Source of the DNA: CAZLCK01 sp964558235
GTDB taxonomy: Bacteria; Actinomycetota; Coriobacteriia; Coriobacteriales; CADBOM01
DNA length: 58,340 nt
Direction of reading: 5' to 3'
NCBI GenBank assembly: GCA_964558235.1
Contig: CAZLCK010000003.1
Coordinates: 1-58,340 of the forward strand
Shown here: positions 1 through 7,931 of the stretch, piece by piece
Layout of the letters: each line of letters opens with the position of its first letter
How positions within the stretch are numbered: position 1 is the stretch's first letter
The notes under the pieces: model-generated
What the model was told of the DNA's origin: nothing
What the model saw: only the letters and a program-made list of their open reading frames with translations
Database searches by the model: none
Made by a program: the position numbers and the translations under genes

Positions 1-2
1 TG

Positions 3-302
3 AGTACTCACAGTGTTACCCGTGCTGATGTTTCTGGAGGATGGTTTGCACGCAACGCTCCAGAGCAGGTGCCAGCAGTGCTTTTAGGTATGATGGGCGT
101 TGATGAAGAGTTTAAGGGTTGTGGCTTGGGCGCGGCACTGCTTAGGGACGCCATCCTAAACGCCATGAAGGTTGCTGAACTTGCGGGAGCTAAAGCACTT
201 ATCGTGGATCCTGTCGACGAATCGGCGCGCACGTTCTACGAACATTTCGGCTTTGTAGAACTTTCCGGCACTCACCGTATGGCACTTAAACTTTCGCTAT
301 AA
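3..302 (+). CDS. GNAT family N-acetyltransferase, C-terminal part (start outside window)
   Basis: The frame is open from the first complete codon at base 3, so only the last 99 codons are visible. They hold the acetyl-CoA binding core of the GNAT fold: a strand (PAVLLGMMGVDEEF), the pyrophosphate loop GCGLGAALL, and the closing YEHFGF segment. This order and spacing resemble TacT/AtaT-type acetyltransferase toxins, which acetylate the amino acid on charged tRNA and are normally encoded next to a DUF1778 ribbon-helix-helix antitoxin. That partner would lie upstream of the window, so the toxin assignment is inference; an ordinary GNAT enzyme is the alternative. It ends at TAA and faces the convergent glycosyltransferase gene across about 70 bp with no clear terminator. 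Confidence 0.75.
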   Translation, partial: STHSVTRADVSGGWFARNAPEQVPAVLLGMMGVDEEFKGCGLGAALLRDAILNAMKVAELAGAKALIVDPVDESARTFYEHFGFVELSGTHRMALKLSL

Positions 303-371
303 CTTAACAATTGAAACTCGAAATTGTTTGCGAAGACGCTTCATCGTGTTCAAATTAGTCTGGAGATATAG

Positions 372-1052
372 TTACACTAAAGAAAGCTTACTAAGTGCTG
401 CTTTTAGATCTTTATACTGCTTATATCTATGCAAAATTCCATGCAGGTCGTTTTTACTTTGATTGTGAGTCATAGTAGTTGGAATCTCTTTGACTTTTAG
501 ACCAGCTTCTAAAGCTTTAATGGTCATAACAACTTCAACTCCAAAGCCATCGGCTAAGGGCAAAATCTTATGTATACAATCAGGATGAATCGCGCGTTGT
601 CCGGATAGCGGGCTTTGACAGTCAAAATCAGGAGCAACTTGGCTAATTGCATCTAGGGCTAGCTGTTTTACCTTGCCAAAACCACTTTTCTTAGCGGGCT
701 TTGGAAACTTAGCTATTGCAAGCTCAGCCTCTCCAGAATTAATAGCATCTATTAAAAGCGAAGCTTGTTCAGCGCTTTGCTGCAAGTCAGCATCCAAAAA
801 CACGATTATTTCGTCATTAAGATTTTCAATAAGCCCAGCCATCAAAGCCCCACCTTTGCCAGTTCTTTTGGGCAAAGTAATTAGCGTGGCACCAGCGATT
901 AATGCCTCTGAGGCGGTTTTGTCCTGTGAGCAGTCGTTTATTACAATAACGCGGTTGACACTTGGGATACTTAGCGTCGCTTCAATCGTATTGCGTATGC
1001 GTTTTTCCTCGTTATATGCGGGAATAAAAACAGTCGCTTGCATCAGTCTCAT
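372..1052 (-). CDS. Glycosyltransferase family 2 (polyprenyl-phosphate sugar transferase-like)
   Basis: This 226-residue protein is a GT-A fold family 2 glycosyltransferase. Visible motifs are the N-terminal nucleotide-binding strand VFIPAYNEE (residues 8-16), NDCSQDKT (39-46) and the metal-binding LDADLQQ with the DxD at 87-89. Length and motifs suit the DPM1-like group that transfers a sugar from a nucleotide donor to a lipid phosphate, but there are no C-terminal membrane helices, so the enzyme is probably cytosolic or peripheral. The start lies 4 nt after the murJ stop, so the two genes form an operon in the order murJ then this gene. A Met at residue 4 is an alternative start. Acceptor and sugar cannot be read from sequence; the neighbour points to an undecaprenyl-linked cell-envelope glycan. 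Confidence 0.85.
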   Translation of the reverse strand: MRLMQATVFIPAYNEEKRIRNTIEATLSIPSVNRVIVINDCSQDKTASEALIAGATLITLPKRTGKGGALMAGLIENLNDEIIVFLDADLQQSAEQASLLIDAINSGEAELAIAKFPKPAKKSGFGKVKQLALDAISQVAPDFDCQSPLSGQRAIHPDCIHKILPLADGFGVEVVMTIKALEAGLKVKEIPTTMTHNQSKNDLHGILHRYKQYKDLKAALSKLSLV

Positions 1053-1056
1053 CAGT

Positions 1057-2721
1057 CTATGCTTTGTTTCTTCTAAAAACTTTGCTAAATACCTTTAAGA
1101 GAGCCTCGTCGATCAATGAGGTCTCGTGAATTTTAAAAAGTCTAGAAAGACCATAGAATACTAACAACCCAGCGATTCCACATACAATAACTGCAATCAA
1201 GGCGGTGCCGATATTTGTTACAGTTCCAAATAGAAGCAAGATACCAAAAGCTACTAGAGCTGCTATTACAGATGCAATTAAAGACTTGCCTCCACTTAAT
1301 AAAACGGCTGTTAGTCTGTAGTTTCCAACCTTTTTTTGCATCAGGATGCAAAGGATTAAAAACATTGCAAAATAGAAAATAATATCTGCAATTGGAATTC
1401 CGATTAAACCAAACCCGCTCCAGTCGCCGACCCCTAGACTTAAAATCGCATAGAGAGAGGCCTGTCCGATGCGACAAATAGCATCGATCTTAGTAACCTG
1501 TCCTAAGGATTTCATTGCAGAAAAAGCCTTGAATAAATACATATAACCTGCATAAAAAGGCAATGATATACACCAATACTGCAAGATCTCTGCAACCATA
1601 CTAACGTCTTCTGCAGTAAAGGAACCTGCATGGTAGATCTCACTTAGAGATTCGGATAAAACGAGCATAAGTGCAGACAAAGGCAGTATTAAAAAGAGAG
1701 TACCAGAGAGTCCTTGCCGTACATTTCGCCTAAAAAGCGACCAATCTTCATTGGCAGAGGCCGCGCTCATCTCGGTAAGCATTGCAGTTGATAGTGCCAC
1801 AGCTAAAACCCCATAGGGAAACTGATACCACAGCCGGGCATAGCTTAAGGTAGATGGACCTTCAAGTGATACACCCATCGAAACAGAATTGCGCACGCTA
1901 ACTACAGCCAGATTGATGATAATAAAAATTATCGCAGGAAGAGCGACTCTGAGGGTCTCTTTGAGCTGGCTATCATGTAAATTGATGTGAAAACGCAACG
2001 GAATTTTTTGCTTTATCAATGCGGGCACTTGTACAGCAAACATAACCACAACACCAAGGACTGTTCCAACAGCTAGCCATATTTGTGCAAAGTCGGTATT
2101 AACAGCCGAGATAAATACGTATCCTACCATCGTTATCACAACGACAATATTGTTGAATACAGGAGCCAATGCGGGCCACAAAAACGACTTGTGAGCATTA
2201 AGTATTCCAGAAATAATCGCACCTATGCCATAGAAGATCACTTGTAGAGCAAAAAATCTGAAGAAATAGACTGCTACTTCAGCTTCCTCTGGAGTAGACA
2301 TAAGGGTTTGAGTCGCAACGATTTGAGGTGCAAAAACGCTTGCCAAAAGTGAGACAACACCCAAAACGATTGCGGCAATACTCAAGAGATTTGATGCAAA
2401 ATCTCCAGCAGCATTTTTTCCACGCCGCTCTAAACATGTCATATAAACGGGCAAAAATGCCGTAGTTAAGACTCCGCCAGCAACCAGCTCGTAAATCATA
2501 TTTGGTATATTGTTTGCAATTTGGTAGGAGCTTGCTAAAAATGTGTTCCCAAGCGCAAAAGCACATGCCCAAGTTCTCGCGAATCCTGTAATGCGTGAGA
2601 GCAGTGTGGCCATCGACATGGTAATCGTGGAACGAACAACACCTTTAGCCTCTTCAGCATTGCTCTCAGCTATATCTGTGTTTGTAGTGTTAATAGAGCT
2701 AGTGTTATCAGATTTAGACAT
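1057..2721 (-). CDS. murJ: Lipid II flippase MurJ (MviN family)
   Basis: This 554-residue polytopic membrane protein belongs to the MOP superfamily. It translocates undecaprenyl-linked lipid II from the cytoplasmic to the outer face of the membrane for wall synthesis. The N-terminus has a polar 30-residue tail before the first helix, then the MurJ-typical arginine-bearing segment (LLSRITGFARTWACAFALG) and PNMIYELVAGGVLTTAFLPVY around residues 70-90, followed by alternating hydrophobic helices to the end, consistent with about 14 spans. No kinase-like or lectin extension of the mycobacterial MviN type is present. It heads a two-gene operon with the GT2 gene and is transcribed away from a MraY-like transferase. 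The ribosome site is weak (GGAT about 12 nt upstream). Confidence 0.93.
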   Translation of the reverse strand: MSKSDNTSSINTTNTDIAESNAEEAKGVVRSTITMSMATLLSRITGFARTWACAFALGNTFLASSYQIANNIPNMIYELVAGGVLTTAFLPVYMTCLERRGKNAAGDFASNLLSIAAIVLGVVSLLASVFAPQIVATQTLMSTPEEAEVAVYFFRFFALQVIFYGIGAIISGILNAHKSFLWPALAPVFNNIVVVITMVGYVFISAVNTDFAQIWLAVGTVLGVVVMFAVQVPALIKQKIPLRFHINLHDSQLKETLRVALPAIIFIIINLAVVSVRNSVSMGVSLEGPSTLSYARLWYQFPYGVLAVALSTAMLTEMSAASANEDWSLFRRNVRQGLSGTLFLILPLSALMLVLSESLSEIYHAGSFTAEDVSMVAEILQYWCISLPFYAGYMYLFKAFSAMKSLGQVTKIDAICRIGQASLYAILSLGVGDWSGFGLIGIPIADIIFYFAMFLILCILMQKKVGNYRLTAVLLSGGKSLIASVIAALVAFGILLLFGTVTNIGTALIAVIVCGIAGLLVFYGLSRLFKIHETSLIDEALLKVFSKVFRRNKA

Positions 2722-3058
2722 AAAAATAAAAAAGATCCATTCGCGCCAAAAAATCCATTCGTGCTTTATCAGCAGGGCTATATGTTTTATATCTTATCAA
2801 AATGCAAGAACCCCCTGCCTTTAGGCATGGGGAGTGTCAACCAAAATGATAGCGAATAGCTGGGTTATAGGCCAAAAAGCTTCTAAACTGCTATTAGTTG
2901 GGCAATTTGATCTCCTATATGGGTAGAATAGACAATTACACAATTGGTGCGAAATTGGTGTGGATGAATTGTCTCGATTAGGTGGCGTCAAGCTATTGAG
3001 TATCAAGCTGTTGATATAGACGCTGCTACAGTGTGTGGAGTGTGTGGAGGGACAAAAA
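2722..3058. promoter_or_regulatory. Divergent intergenic region murJ / MraY-like, repeat-rich
   Basis: This 337-bp space carries the promoters of two divergent transcripts, but no convincing -35/-10 pair stands out. It is packed with short direct repeats: ATCCATTCGCGC/ATCCATTCGTGC (2735 and 2753, period 18), AATTGGTG twice (2942 and 2953, period 11), TCAAGCTATTGAGTA/TCAAGCTGTTGATAT (2988 and 3003, period 15) and GTGTGTGGA twice (3031 and 3040, period 9). It also contains the hairpin at 2811-2832 listed separately. No believable coding frame was found in it. Confidence 0.5.
2811..2832. repeat. GC-rich hairpin resembling an IS200/IS605-type end
   Basis: CCCCCTGCC, loop TTTA, GGCATGGGG forms a nine-position stem with one C/T mismatch, followed by AGTGTCAACC. 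This CCCC-TGCC-TTTA-GGCA-GGGG form is commonly seen at subterminal hairpins of IS200/IS605 elements. No tnpA or tnpB reading frame is next to it, so at most it is a remnant. The call rests on shape alone. Confidence 0.3.
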
Positions 3059-3973
3059 TTGTTTTCGTTATTTTTGGTGATAGTTCTTTGCGATGTTATT
3101 CCAATCGCAGCGATAGCTATGATTTTTCCTTCGCTTGCAAAAAATGCTCCAACACGAGAAAACTACAGAGGACGTCCTGTTTTAAGCGGTCTTGGTATTG
3201 TCTGGTTTGTCTGGCTAGTCGCCGTGTGGATAGGCAATACGGCGCTAGATTTTTTCAACATTGATATTCCAGAGTGGATGCACGTCATCATGATGGCGTT
3301 TCCACTCTTATCCGGAACATGTGCCTTTGGTCTATTTGACGACTGGGTTGTAGGAAAATCTCCAAAGGGTTTTAAAGGGCATTTTCGTGAGCTTTCTCAT
3401 GGAGTTTTAACAACAGGAATGCTTAAATTTATCGGAATTGGGCTGCTTTCATTATTTAGTGCAATATCGATTTGCGATCCAACTGAGCCATGGTTTGTAG
3501 TTAGGATAATTTGTGCAGGCCTTACAATTGCACTTTTGGCTAATTTGATGAACCTCTTCGATCTTCGCCCACTTAGGGCTTCAAAGATGTATCTGATCTT
3601 TCTTATTTTTTGTATGGTTACGCTTGTTTTGTCAAAAAGAATTTCGCTTGATTGGCTAGAGATCCTATGTATGGTCTTGGCCTGCATAGGACCGCTAATT
3701 GCAACATGGCATTTTGATAATATCGAGATAGCCATGCTTGGTGACGCTGGAGCCAATACAATGGGTGCACTCGTAGGTTTTATCTTTTCAATTACTCTTC
3801 CAATATGGCTGTTAATTCCTCTGACCGTCGTTCTTTTGGTCGTAAATCTTTTATCCGAAAAGATTTCGTTTACGAAGGTTATCGAGTCGATTCCGGTGCT
3901 TCGTCATCTAGATTATCTTTTTAGACCAAAGTGGATTTTAAAGGAGATAAAAGATAAAAATTCTGACTCTTAA
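3059..3973 (+). CDS. MraY/WecA-like prenyl-phosphate glycosyl-1-phosphate transferase paralogue
   Basis: This polytopic membrane protein belongs to the PNPT (MraY/WecA) superfamily, which couples a UDP-linked sugar phosphate to a polyprenyl phosphate. With a TTG start at 3059 (SD GGAGGG at 3046-3051, 7-nt spacing) it has 304 residues; an in-frame GTG at 3035 would add 8 residues but has no such ribosome site. Visible motifs are GLFDDW (Asp-Asp at 94-95), NLMNLFDLRP (about 162-171, where true MraY has NLTDGLDG) and MLGDAGANTMGA (about 226-237). The C-terminal HHH cluster of MraY is absent. The genuine mraY is at 21920, so this is a second, diverged enzyme. It faces murJ head to head, suggesting a wall- or glycan-related role; the substrate is unknown. 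Confidence 0.8.
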   Translation: MFSLFLVIVLCDVIPIAAIAMIFPSLAKNAPTRENYRGRPVLSGLGIVWFVWLVAVWIGNTALDFFNIDIPEWMHVIMMAFPLLSGTCAFGLFDDWVVGKSPKGFKGHFRELSHGVLTTGMLKFIGIGLLSLFSAISICDPTEPWFVVRIICAGLTIALLANLMNLFDLRPLRASKMYLIFLIFCMVTLVLSKRISLDWLEILCMVLACIGPLIATWHFDNIEIAMLGDAGANTMGALVGFIFSITLPIWLLIPLTVVLLVVNLLSEKISFTKVIESIPVLRHLDYLFRPKWILKEIKDKNSDS

Positions 3974-3988
3974 GAATCGCATAGCCCT

Positions 3989-4088
3989 NNNNNNNNNNNN
4001 NNNNNNNNNNNNNNNNNNNNNNNNNNNNNNNNNNNNNNNNNNNNNNNNNNNNNNNNNNNNNNNNNNNNNNNNNNNNNNNNNNNNNNNN
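3989..4088. other. Assembly gap (100 N)
   Basis: This is a run of exactly 100 N between the MraY-like gene and tcdA. All four gaps in the window have this same length, so it is a placeholder and the real distance is unknown. A small gene could be hidden here. Confidence 0.99.
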
Positions 4089-4169
4089 AGATTCGGCATA
4101 TATTAAAGGGGCATGTCCAAGTTTTTGTCCACGCCCTAATTTCAATCAATGGGTTTGAAAGGTTAGTCA

Positions 4170-4886
4170 ATGCCAGGCGAAAATCAATATTCAAGACTCG
4201 AAGCGATAATTGGAAAAGATGGTTTAGAAAAACTTTTCAGCAGCAAAATTATGGTTGTGGGTGTTGGTGGAGTTGGTTCGAATTGCATAGAGGCACTTGC
4301 TAGGGGAGCTGTCGGAAATCTTTGGATTGTTGATGGCGATAAAGTTTGCGAGTCAAATATAAATAGACAAACAATTGCTTTTCACTCAACTTTAGGTCTT
4401 AGAAAAGTAGATGTAATGAGGCAGATGATTTTTGATATCGACCCCAATATAAATGTTACCTGCGTAGATAAGTTTTTGAGTGCAGATGATGTCCTTATGC
4501 TTTTGGGAGATGCTAAAACAAATGGGGTCAACTTTATAGTAGATGCAGTTGATACAGTAACGGTAAAAATTGAACTGGCTGTGCAAGCATATCGTCTTGG
4601 TATAAAAATTATCTCTAGCATGGGCGGCGGAGGAAAACTAAACCCAAATCTATTGCAATTCAGCAAGATAGAAGATACATATGGGTGTCCACTTTGTCGT
4701 GTCGTTCGTAAAGAGCTAAGGAAGCGCGGCATTTCTGATCTAGAAGTTTTATTTTCTCCAGAATCTAGACACAATGCTTCTGGTCTAGAGTCTGATCGAA
4801 GGAATTTTGGAACTATGTCGTATTTTCCTCCGATTATGGGACAGATGCTCGCTGGAAAAGTGATACATGAGATTTTAGGAATGTAA
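4170..4886 (+). CDS. tcdA: tRNA threonylcarbamoyladenosine dehydratase (ThiF/E1 family)
   Basis: This 238-residue E1-like adenylating enzyme is of the TcdA/CsdL type, which uses ATP to cyclise t6A37 of ANN-decoding tRNAs to ct6A. The Rossmann loop GVGGVGSN is at residues 31-38, the adenylate-contacting IVDGDKVCESNINRQ around 53-67, DAVDTV follows mid-protein, and the C-terminal half has the TcdA-typical CPLCRVVRKELRKRG segment. The ATG follows GAAAGG at suitable spacing. Its TAA is directly abutted by the ATG of the TatD gene, so the two are co-translated. MoeB/ThiF is the alternative family, but the arginine-rich segment and the absence of a rhodanese domain favour TcdA. Confidence 0.85.
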   Translation: MPGENQYSRLEAIIGKDGLEKLFSSKIMVVGVGGVGSNCIEALARGAVGNLWIVDGDKVCESNINRQTIAFHSTLGLRKVDVMRQMIFDIDPNINVTCVDKFLSADDVLMLLGDAKTNGVNFIVDAVDTVTVKIELAVQAYRLGIKIISSMGGGGKLNPNLLQFSKIEDTYGCPLCRVVRKELRKRGISDLEVLFSPESRHNASGLESDRRNFGTMSYFPPIMGQMLAGKVIHEILGM

Positions 4887-5681
4887 ATGCCGGCTCTGTA
4901 TGACATGCATTTTCATTTGGATTTTGCTTTAGATCCAACTCAAATCGCAGCTGATGCTCAAGAGATCGGTGCAAAGATGCTAGCATGCACTGTTGTTCCA
5001 AAAACCTATGATGATCTATCGCTGCTTTCTGAGCGTTATAGAAACATATGTGCTGGTATTGGACTTCACCCTTGGTGGATCCCAGAGGAAAAAGCAGAGC
5101 AAGATGAGCTTTTGTATGAGATATGTTCTCGTATCGATAGTGTTAATAAATGTAGCGGGTTTTTAGTAGGTGAGGTCGGTATCGATCTATCTAAAAGAGC
5201 AAAGGCATGCAAGCAAGATCAAATTAGAATTTTTGAACAGATCTGTGTACAGACTGTTCAGAGAGCGAAAACTCTCGAAAAGCCCTATGGAGCTATCATT
5301 TCAATTCATGCAATCAATTCAGCACAACAAGTATTAGATATTTTGGAGACAACAGGGGCAGTAGATGAATGTCTTTGTATTATGCATTGGTTTTCAGGAT
5401 CTAGTGATCAGCTAGCTCGTGCAAAAAAACTTGGCTGTTATTTTTCTGTAAACCCAATGATGGGGAAGAGCAAACGCGGTAAAGAATATATCAAAGCTAT
5501 CCCGGAAAAACTATTGCTTTTAGAGACTGATGGCCCAGTTCAAAGTTCAAATTATACTGCGGCTGATCAGCAAAAAGATCTTAGCGAAGCACTTAGAGTA
5601 ATTTGCGAAATTAAGGGTGAAGGCGCAAAGGAAAAGATTGCTGCTAACTCTAAAAAAGTTATCTCGTTATATTTTGGGTGA
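4887..5681 (+). CDS. TatD family metal-dependent hydrolase
   Basis: This 264-residue TIM-barrel amidohydrolase belongs to the TatD family, whose members act as metal-dependent deoxyribonucleases or phosphoesterases. The expected metal ligands are all visible: DMHFH at 6-10, Glu96 in GEVGID, a His in ISIHAIN, a His in IMHWFSGS and the Asp in LLLETDGP near the end. GIGLHPWW (57-64) is another family hallmark. The ATG starts on the base after the tcdA stop, indicating translational coupling. It is shorter in the C-terminal helices than E. coli TatD but intact. The cellular substrate is not predictable. Confidence is high for family and low for exact role. Confidence 0.85.
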   Translation: MPALYDMHFHLDFALDPTQIAADAQEIGAKMLACTVVPKTYDDLSLLSERYRNICAGIGLHPWWIPEEKAEQDELLYEICSRIDSVNKCSGFLVGEVGIDLSKRAKACKQDQIRIFEQICVQTVQRAKTLEKPYGAIISIHAINSAQQVLDILETTGAVDECLCIMHWFSGSSDQLARAKKLGCYFSVNPMMGKSKRGKEYIKAIPEKLLLLETDGPVQSSNYTAADQQKDLSEALRVICEIKGEGAKEKIAANSKKVISLYFG

Positions 5682-6005
5682 TATCCTTCATTAACTGCTT
5701 TATCAAAAGTTTCGCCGATAAAACCCCTTGTTTTAGCTATGGGGATAGAGCGGCGGCTTCTTCTAAATCGGCTGTATTAGTTCAGCCAATGCGATAGCGC
5801 CTCGTAATGAGTTTAAATTTTAGGAAATGTTTCGCTAATTTAGCGACTATATTGCCAAAAGATTAAATACCTATGTTTCAGTTACCGTCTACAACGGTCT
5901 TAACTTTTTTGAAATAGATACGAAACACTCAGATTTCAAAATTCTACCCGTATCAAGAGCTTTTCAGTAAAGCTTAGGCCTGAAACTAATAGAGAGGGTG
6001 GATAT
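5682..6005 (+). promoter_or_regulatory. amtB upstream region with inverted repeats
   Basis: This 324-bp gene-free stretch has three inverted repeats upstream of amtB: CGCTAA-T-TTAGCG (5833-5845), ACCGT-CTACA-ACGGT (5884-5898, with outer GTTA and TAAC flanks) and TTTGAAAT...ATTTCAAA (5908-5915 and 5933-5940, 17-bp loop). Any of them could bind a nitrogen regulator, but none matches a consensus I can name with certainty. A degenerate CCCC...GGGG hairpin at 5724-5744 resembles the one at 2811. The start of amtB is preceded by the SD GAGGGTGG. Confidence 0.45.
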
Positions 6006-7280
6006 ATGTTTGATACGGGTTCGACGGCATTTATGCTCGTCTGCACCATGTTGGTGCTATTGATGACACCGGGCTTGGCATTCTTCTACGGAGGCTTGTC
6101 AAGGAGAAAAAATGTTGTCAACACAATGATGATGGTCTTTGGAGTCATCGGAGTGGTTGCCATCATTTGGATTGTTTGTGGTTGGTCTTTTGCCTATGGT
6201 GGAGATGGATCAATCTCATTCTTCGGAGGATTTGATCAAATCGGATGCACTGCGCTAGTACAAGCGATGCTTGATGAGAGCGCGAATGTTTCAGCAGATG
6301 CAGTTTATCCATCAATCATCGACGTTGTATTCCAAATGGCATTTGCAATGATCACAGCAGCAATCGTTACAGGCTCTGTTGCCGGAAGAATGAAGTTTGG
6401 CGCAATAATTACATTTATCGCTATCTGGGTTATTTTGGTCTATGCGCCACTAGCTCATATGGTTTGGGGCGGAGACGGTTCTCTAATTGGAGATATTATC
6501 GGTGCTCTCGACTTTGCTGGTGGAGATGTTGTTCATATCAGTTCTGGTTTGACAGGCCTTATCCTCTGTGTGCTTCTTGGACGTAGAAAAGGCTATGGCA
6601 TGATGAACTACAGGCCACACAATGTTCCATTTGTTGCTTTAGGTGCTGCACTTTTGTGGTTCGGTTGGTTTGGATTTAACGGTGGATCTGAGTTTGCAGC
6701 AGATGGAATTGCCGGTCTAGCAGTTCTTAATACCGCTGTTGCTTCTGGTGCGGCGTTGGCTTCATGGATGGTTGTTGAGCGTATTCGTCAAGGAAAATCC
6801 ACACTCGTTGGTGCAAGCACAGGTCTGGTCGCAGGATTAGTTGTTATCACCCCTGCAGCGGGTTTTGTTGAGCCTTGGGCTGCGATCTTAATGGGCATAA
6901 TCGTCTCTCCAATCTGCTACCTTGCAATCTCTGCTTTGAAGAAAAAGATCGGTTACGACGATGCTCTTGACGCTTTTGGATGCCATGCTGTTGGTGGAGT
7001 AGTTGGAGGAATCCTCACAGGTATCTTCTGTGTGCCTGAGCTTTCTTGGACAGATTTTGGAGGACTCATCTATACCGGAGACCCAACTCTACTAGGTGCT
7101 CAGATTGCAGGTATCTTAATCACAATTGTATTCGTCACAGTTATGGGTATCATCATCGGACTTATTGTCAAAGCAATCTTCAAGGGCAAGCTACGTGTTA
7201 GCGAAGATGAAGAGGCAATGGGACTTGATATAACCAGCCATGGTGAGAGTGCATATCCCGCCTACACTGGAATGGACTAA
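6006..7280 (+). CDS. amtB: Ammonium transporter Amt
   Basis: This 424-residue membrane protein of the Amt/Mep/Rh family conducts ammonium across the cytoplasmic membrane as a trimer. It opens with MLVLLMTPGLAFFYGGLSRRKN, the first helix and loop of the family, and carries DFAGGDVVHISSG with the first pore histidine and GCHAVGGVVGG with the second, so the twin-His pore is intact. GWFGFNGGS and the acidic cytosolic C-terminal tail (SEDEEAMGLDITSHGE) that contacts PII proteins are also present. It is followed after 152 bp by glnK, the usual partner that plugs the pore when nitrogen is plentiful. Inverted repeats upstream may be nitrogen-control operators. Confidence 0.97.
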   Translation: MFDTGSTAFMLVCTMLVLLMTPGLAFFYGGLSRRKNVVNTMMMVFGVIGVVAIIWIVCGWSFAYGGDGSISFFGGFDQIGCTALVQAMLDESANVSADAVYPSIIDVVFQMAFAMITAAIVTGSVAGRMKFGAIITFIAIWVILVYAPLAHMVWGGDGSLIGDIIGALDFAGGDVVHISSGLTGLILCVLLGRRKGYGMMNYRPHNVPFVALGAALLWFGWFGFNGGSEFAADGIAGLAVLNTAVASGAALASWMVVERIRQGKSTLVGASTGLVAGLVVITPAAGFVEPWAAILMGIIVSPICYLAISALKKKIGYDDALDAFGCHAVGGVVGGILTGIFCVPELSWTDFGGLIYTGDPTLLGAQIAGILITIVFVTVMGIIIGLIVKAIFKGKLRVSEDEEAMGLDITSHGESAYPAYTGMD

Positions 7281-7361
7281 GCGTCTTACATACAACAAAT
7301 AAATTAAGTTAGCATGTTGGCAATATTTGGGTAGCAAAAATAACAATCTCGATTGGTCTAT

Positions 7362-7375
7362 AACTCTTAAGAGTT
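7362..7375. repeat. 14-bp perfect palindrome in amtB-glnK spacer
   Basis: AACTCTTAAGAGTT reads the same on both strands and lies 57 bp before the glnK start, in a 152-bp spacer otherwise without structure. It could be an operator or an RNA hairpin that lowers read-through into glnK. Its function is not shown. Confidence 0.4.
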
Positions 7376-7432
7376 TTAAGAAGAAAAGATGTTTGAATGA
7401 AGGTTATAGAAAATGAAAGGCGTGTTGTTTAG

Positions 7433-7771
7433 ATGAAAAAGATTTCAGCGATCGTACGCCCTGAAAAAATGGAGCAACTAAAAGACGCGCTATTTGATGC
7501 GAAAGTTTCGGGAATGACGATCTCGCAAGTAAATGGATGCGGTAATCAACATGGATGGAAGGAATATTACAGAGGCAGCGAAGTTATGATGAATACCATC
7601 CCAAAGGTTAAGTTTGAGCTTATCGTTGAAGATGGTAGGGTAGAGGAACTGGTCTCAATAATCTGTGAGACTTCAAGAACTGGAGATGTTGGAGATGGTA
7701 AGGTCTTTATCTTCCCAGTGGATGATGTCGTAAGAATAAGGACTGGCCAGCGTGGAAACGAAGCAGTGTAA
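7433..7771 (+). CDS. glnK: Nitrogen regulatory protein PII (GlnK) lacking Tyr51
   Basis: This 112-residue PII signal protein forms a trimer that senses ATP/ADP and 2-oxoglutarate and controls AmtB. The length equals that of E. coli GlnB/GlnK. The B-loop TGDVGDGKVFIFPV and C-loop VVRIRTG are intact. In the T-loop the segment corresponding to YRGAEYMVD of E. coli reads YRGSEVMMN, so residue 51, the tyrosine that is uridylylated or adenylylated in many bacteria, is Val; Tyr46 is kept. Regulation is therefore probably by ligand binding alone (inference). It is downstream of amtB and ends at a strong terminator at 7832-7872. Confidence 0.95.
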   Translation: MKKISAIVRPEKMEQLKDALFDAKVSGMTISQVNGCGNQHGWKEYYRGSEVMMNTIPKVKFELIVEDGRVEELVSIICETSRTGDVGDGKVFIFPVDDVVRIRTGQRGNEAV

Positions 7772-7831
7772 AACGAGTCGGTGTAGCAGTATAGATAGGT
7801 AAATTACAGCTTTTTGCTTGATGCAAGATTA

Positions 7832-7872
7832 AAGGAAGGTAGGGTTATCAAACGCCATACCTTCCTTTTTTT
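7832..7872 (+). terminator. Rho-independent terminator after glnK
   Basis: AAGGAAGGTA (7832-7841) pairs perfectly with TACCTTCCTT (7859-7868) and is followed by a T-run to 7872. It closes the amtB-glnK unit. A copy of the dispersed 36-bp repeat starts right after the T-run. Confidence 0.85.
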
Positions 7873-7877
7873 GGGTG

Positions 7878-7913
7878 GTGCGTCGAGCATGGTACGTTGT
7901 CTAATAGGGATGA
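7878..7913. repeat. Dispersed 36-bp repeat, single copy behind glnK terminator
   Basis: GTGCGTCGAGCATGGTACGT followed by TGTCTAATAGGGATGA matches the unit tandemly repeated at 37745-37851 (shared core GAGCATG, ACGT, TCTAATAGGGA). A partial further unit (GTGCCCGG) begins at 7923. As at the other locus, it sits immediately downstream of a rho-independent terminator. Confidence 0.6.
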
Positions 7914-7931
7914 GCCTTAAGCGTGCCCGGC

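Noticed and set aside
2821..3006. Small minus-strand gene or tnpB remnant in the murJ upstream region
   Set aside because: The 61-residue frame has no recognisable motif or ribosome site and overlaps a hairpin and short repeats.
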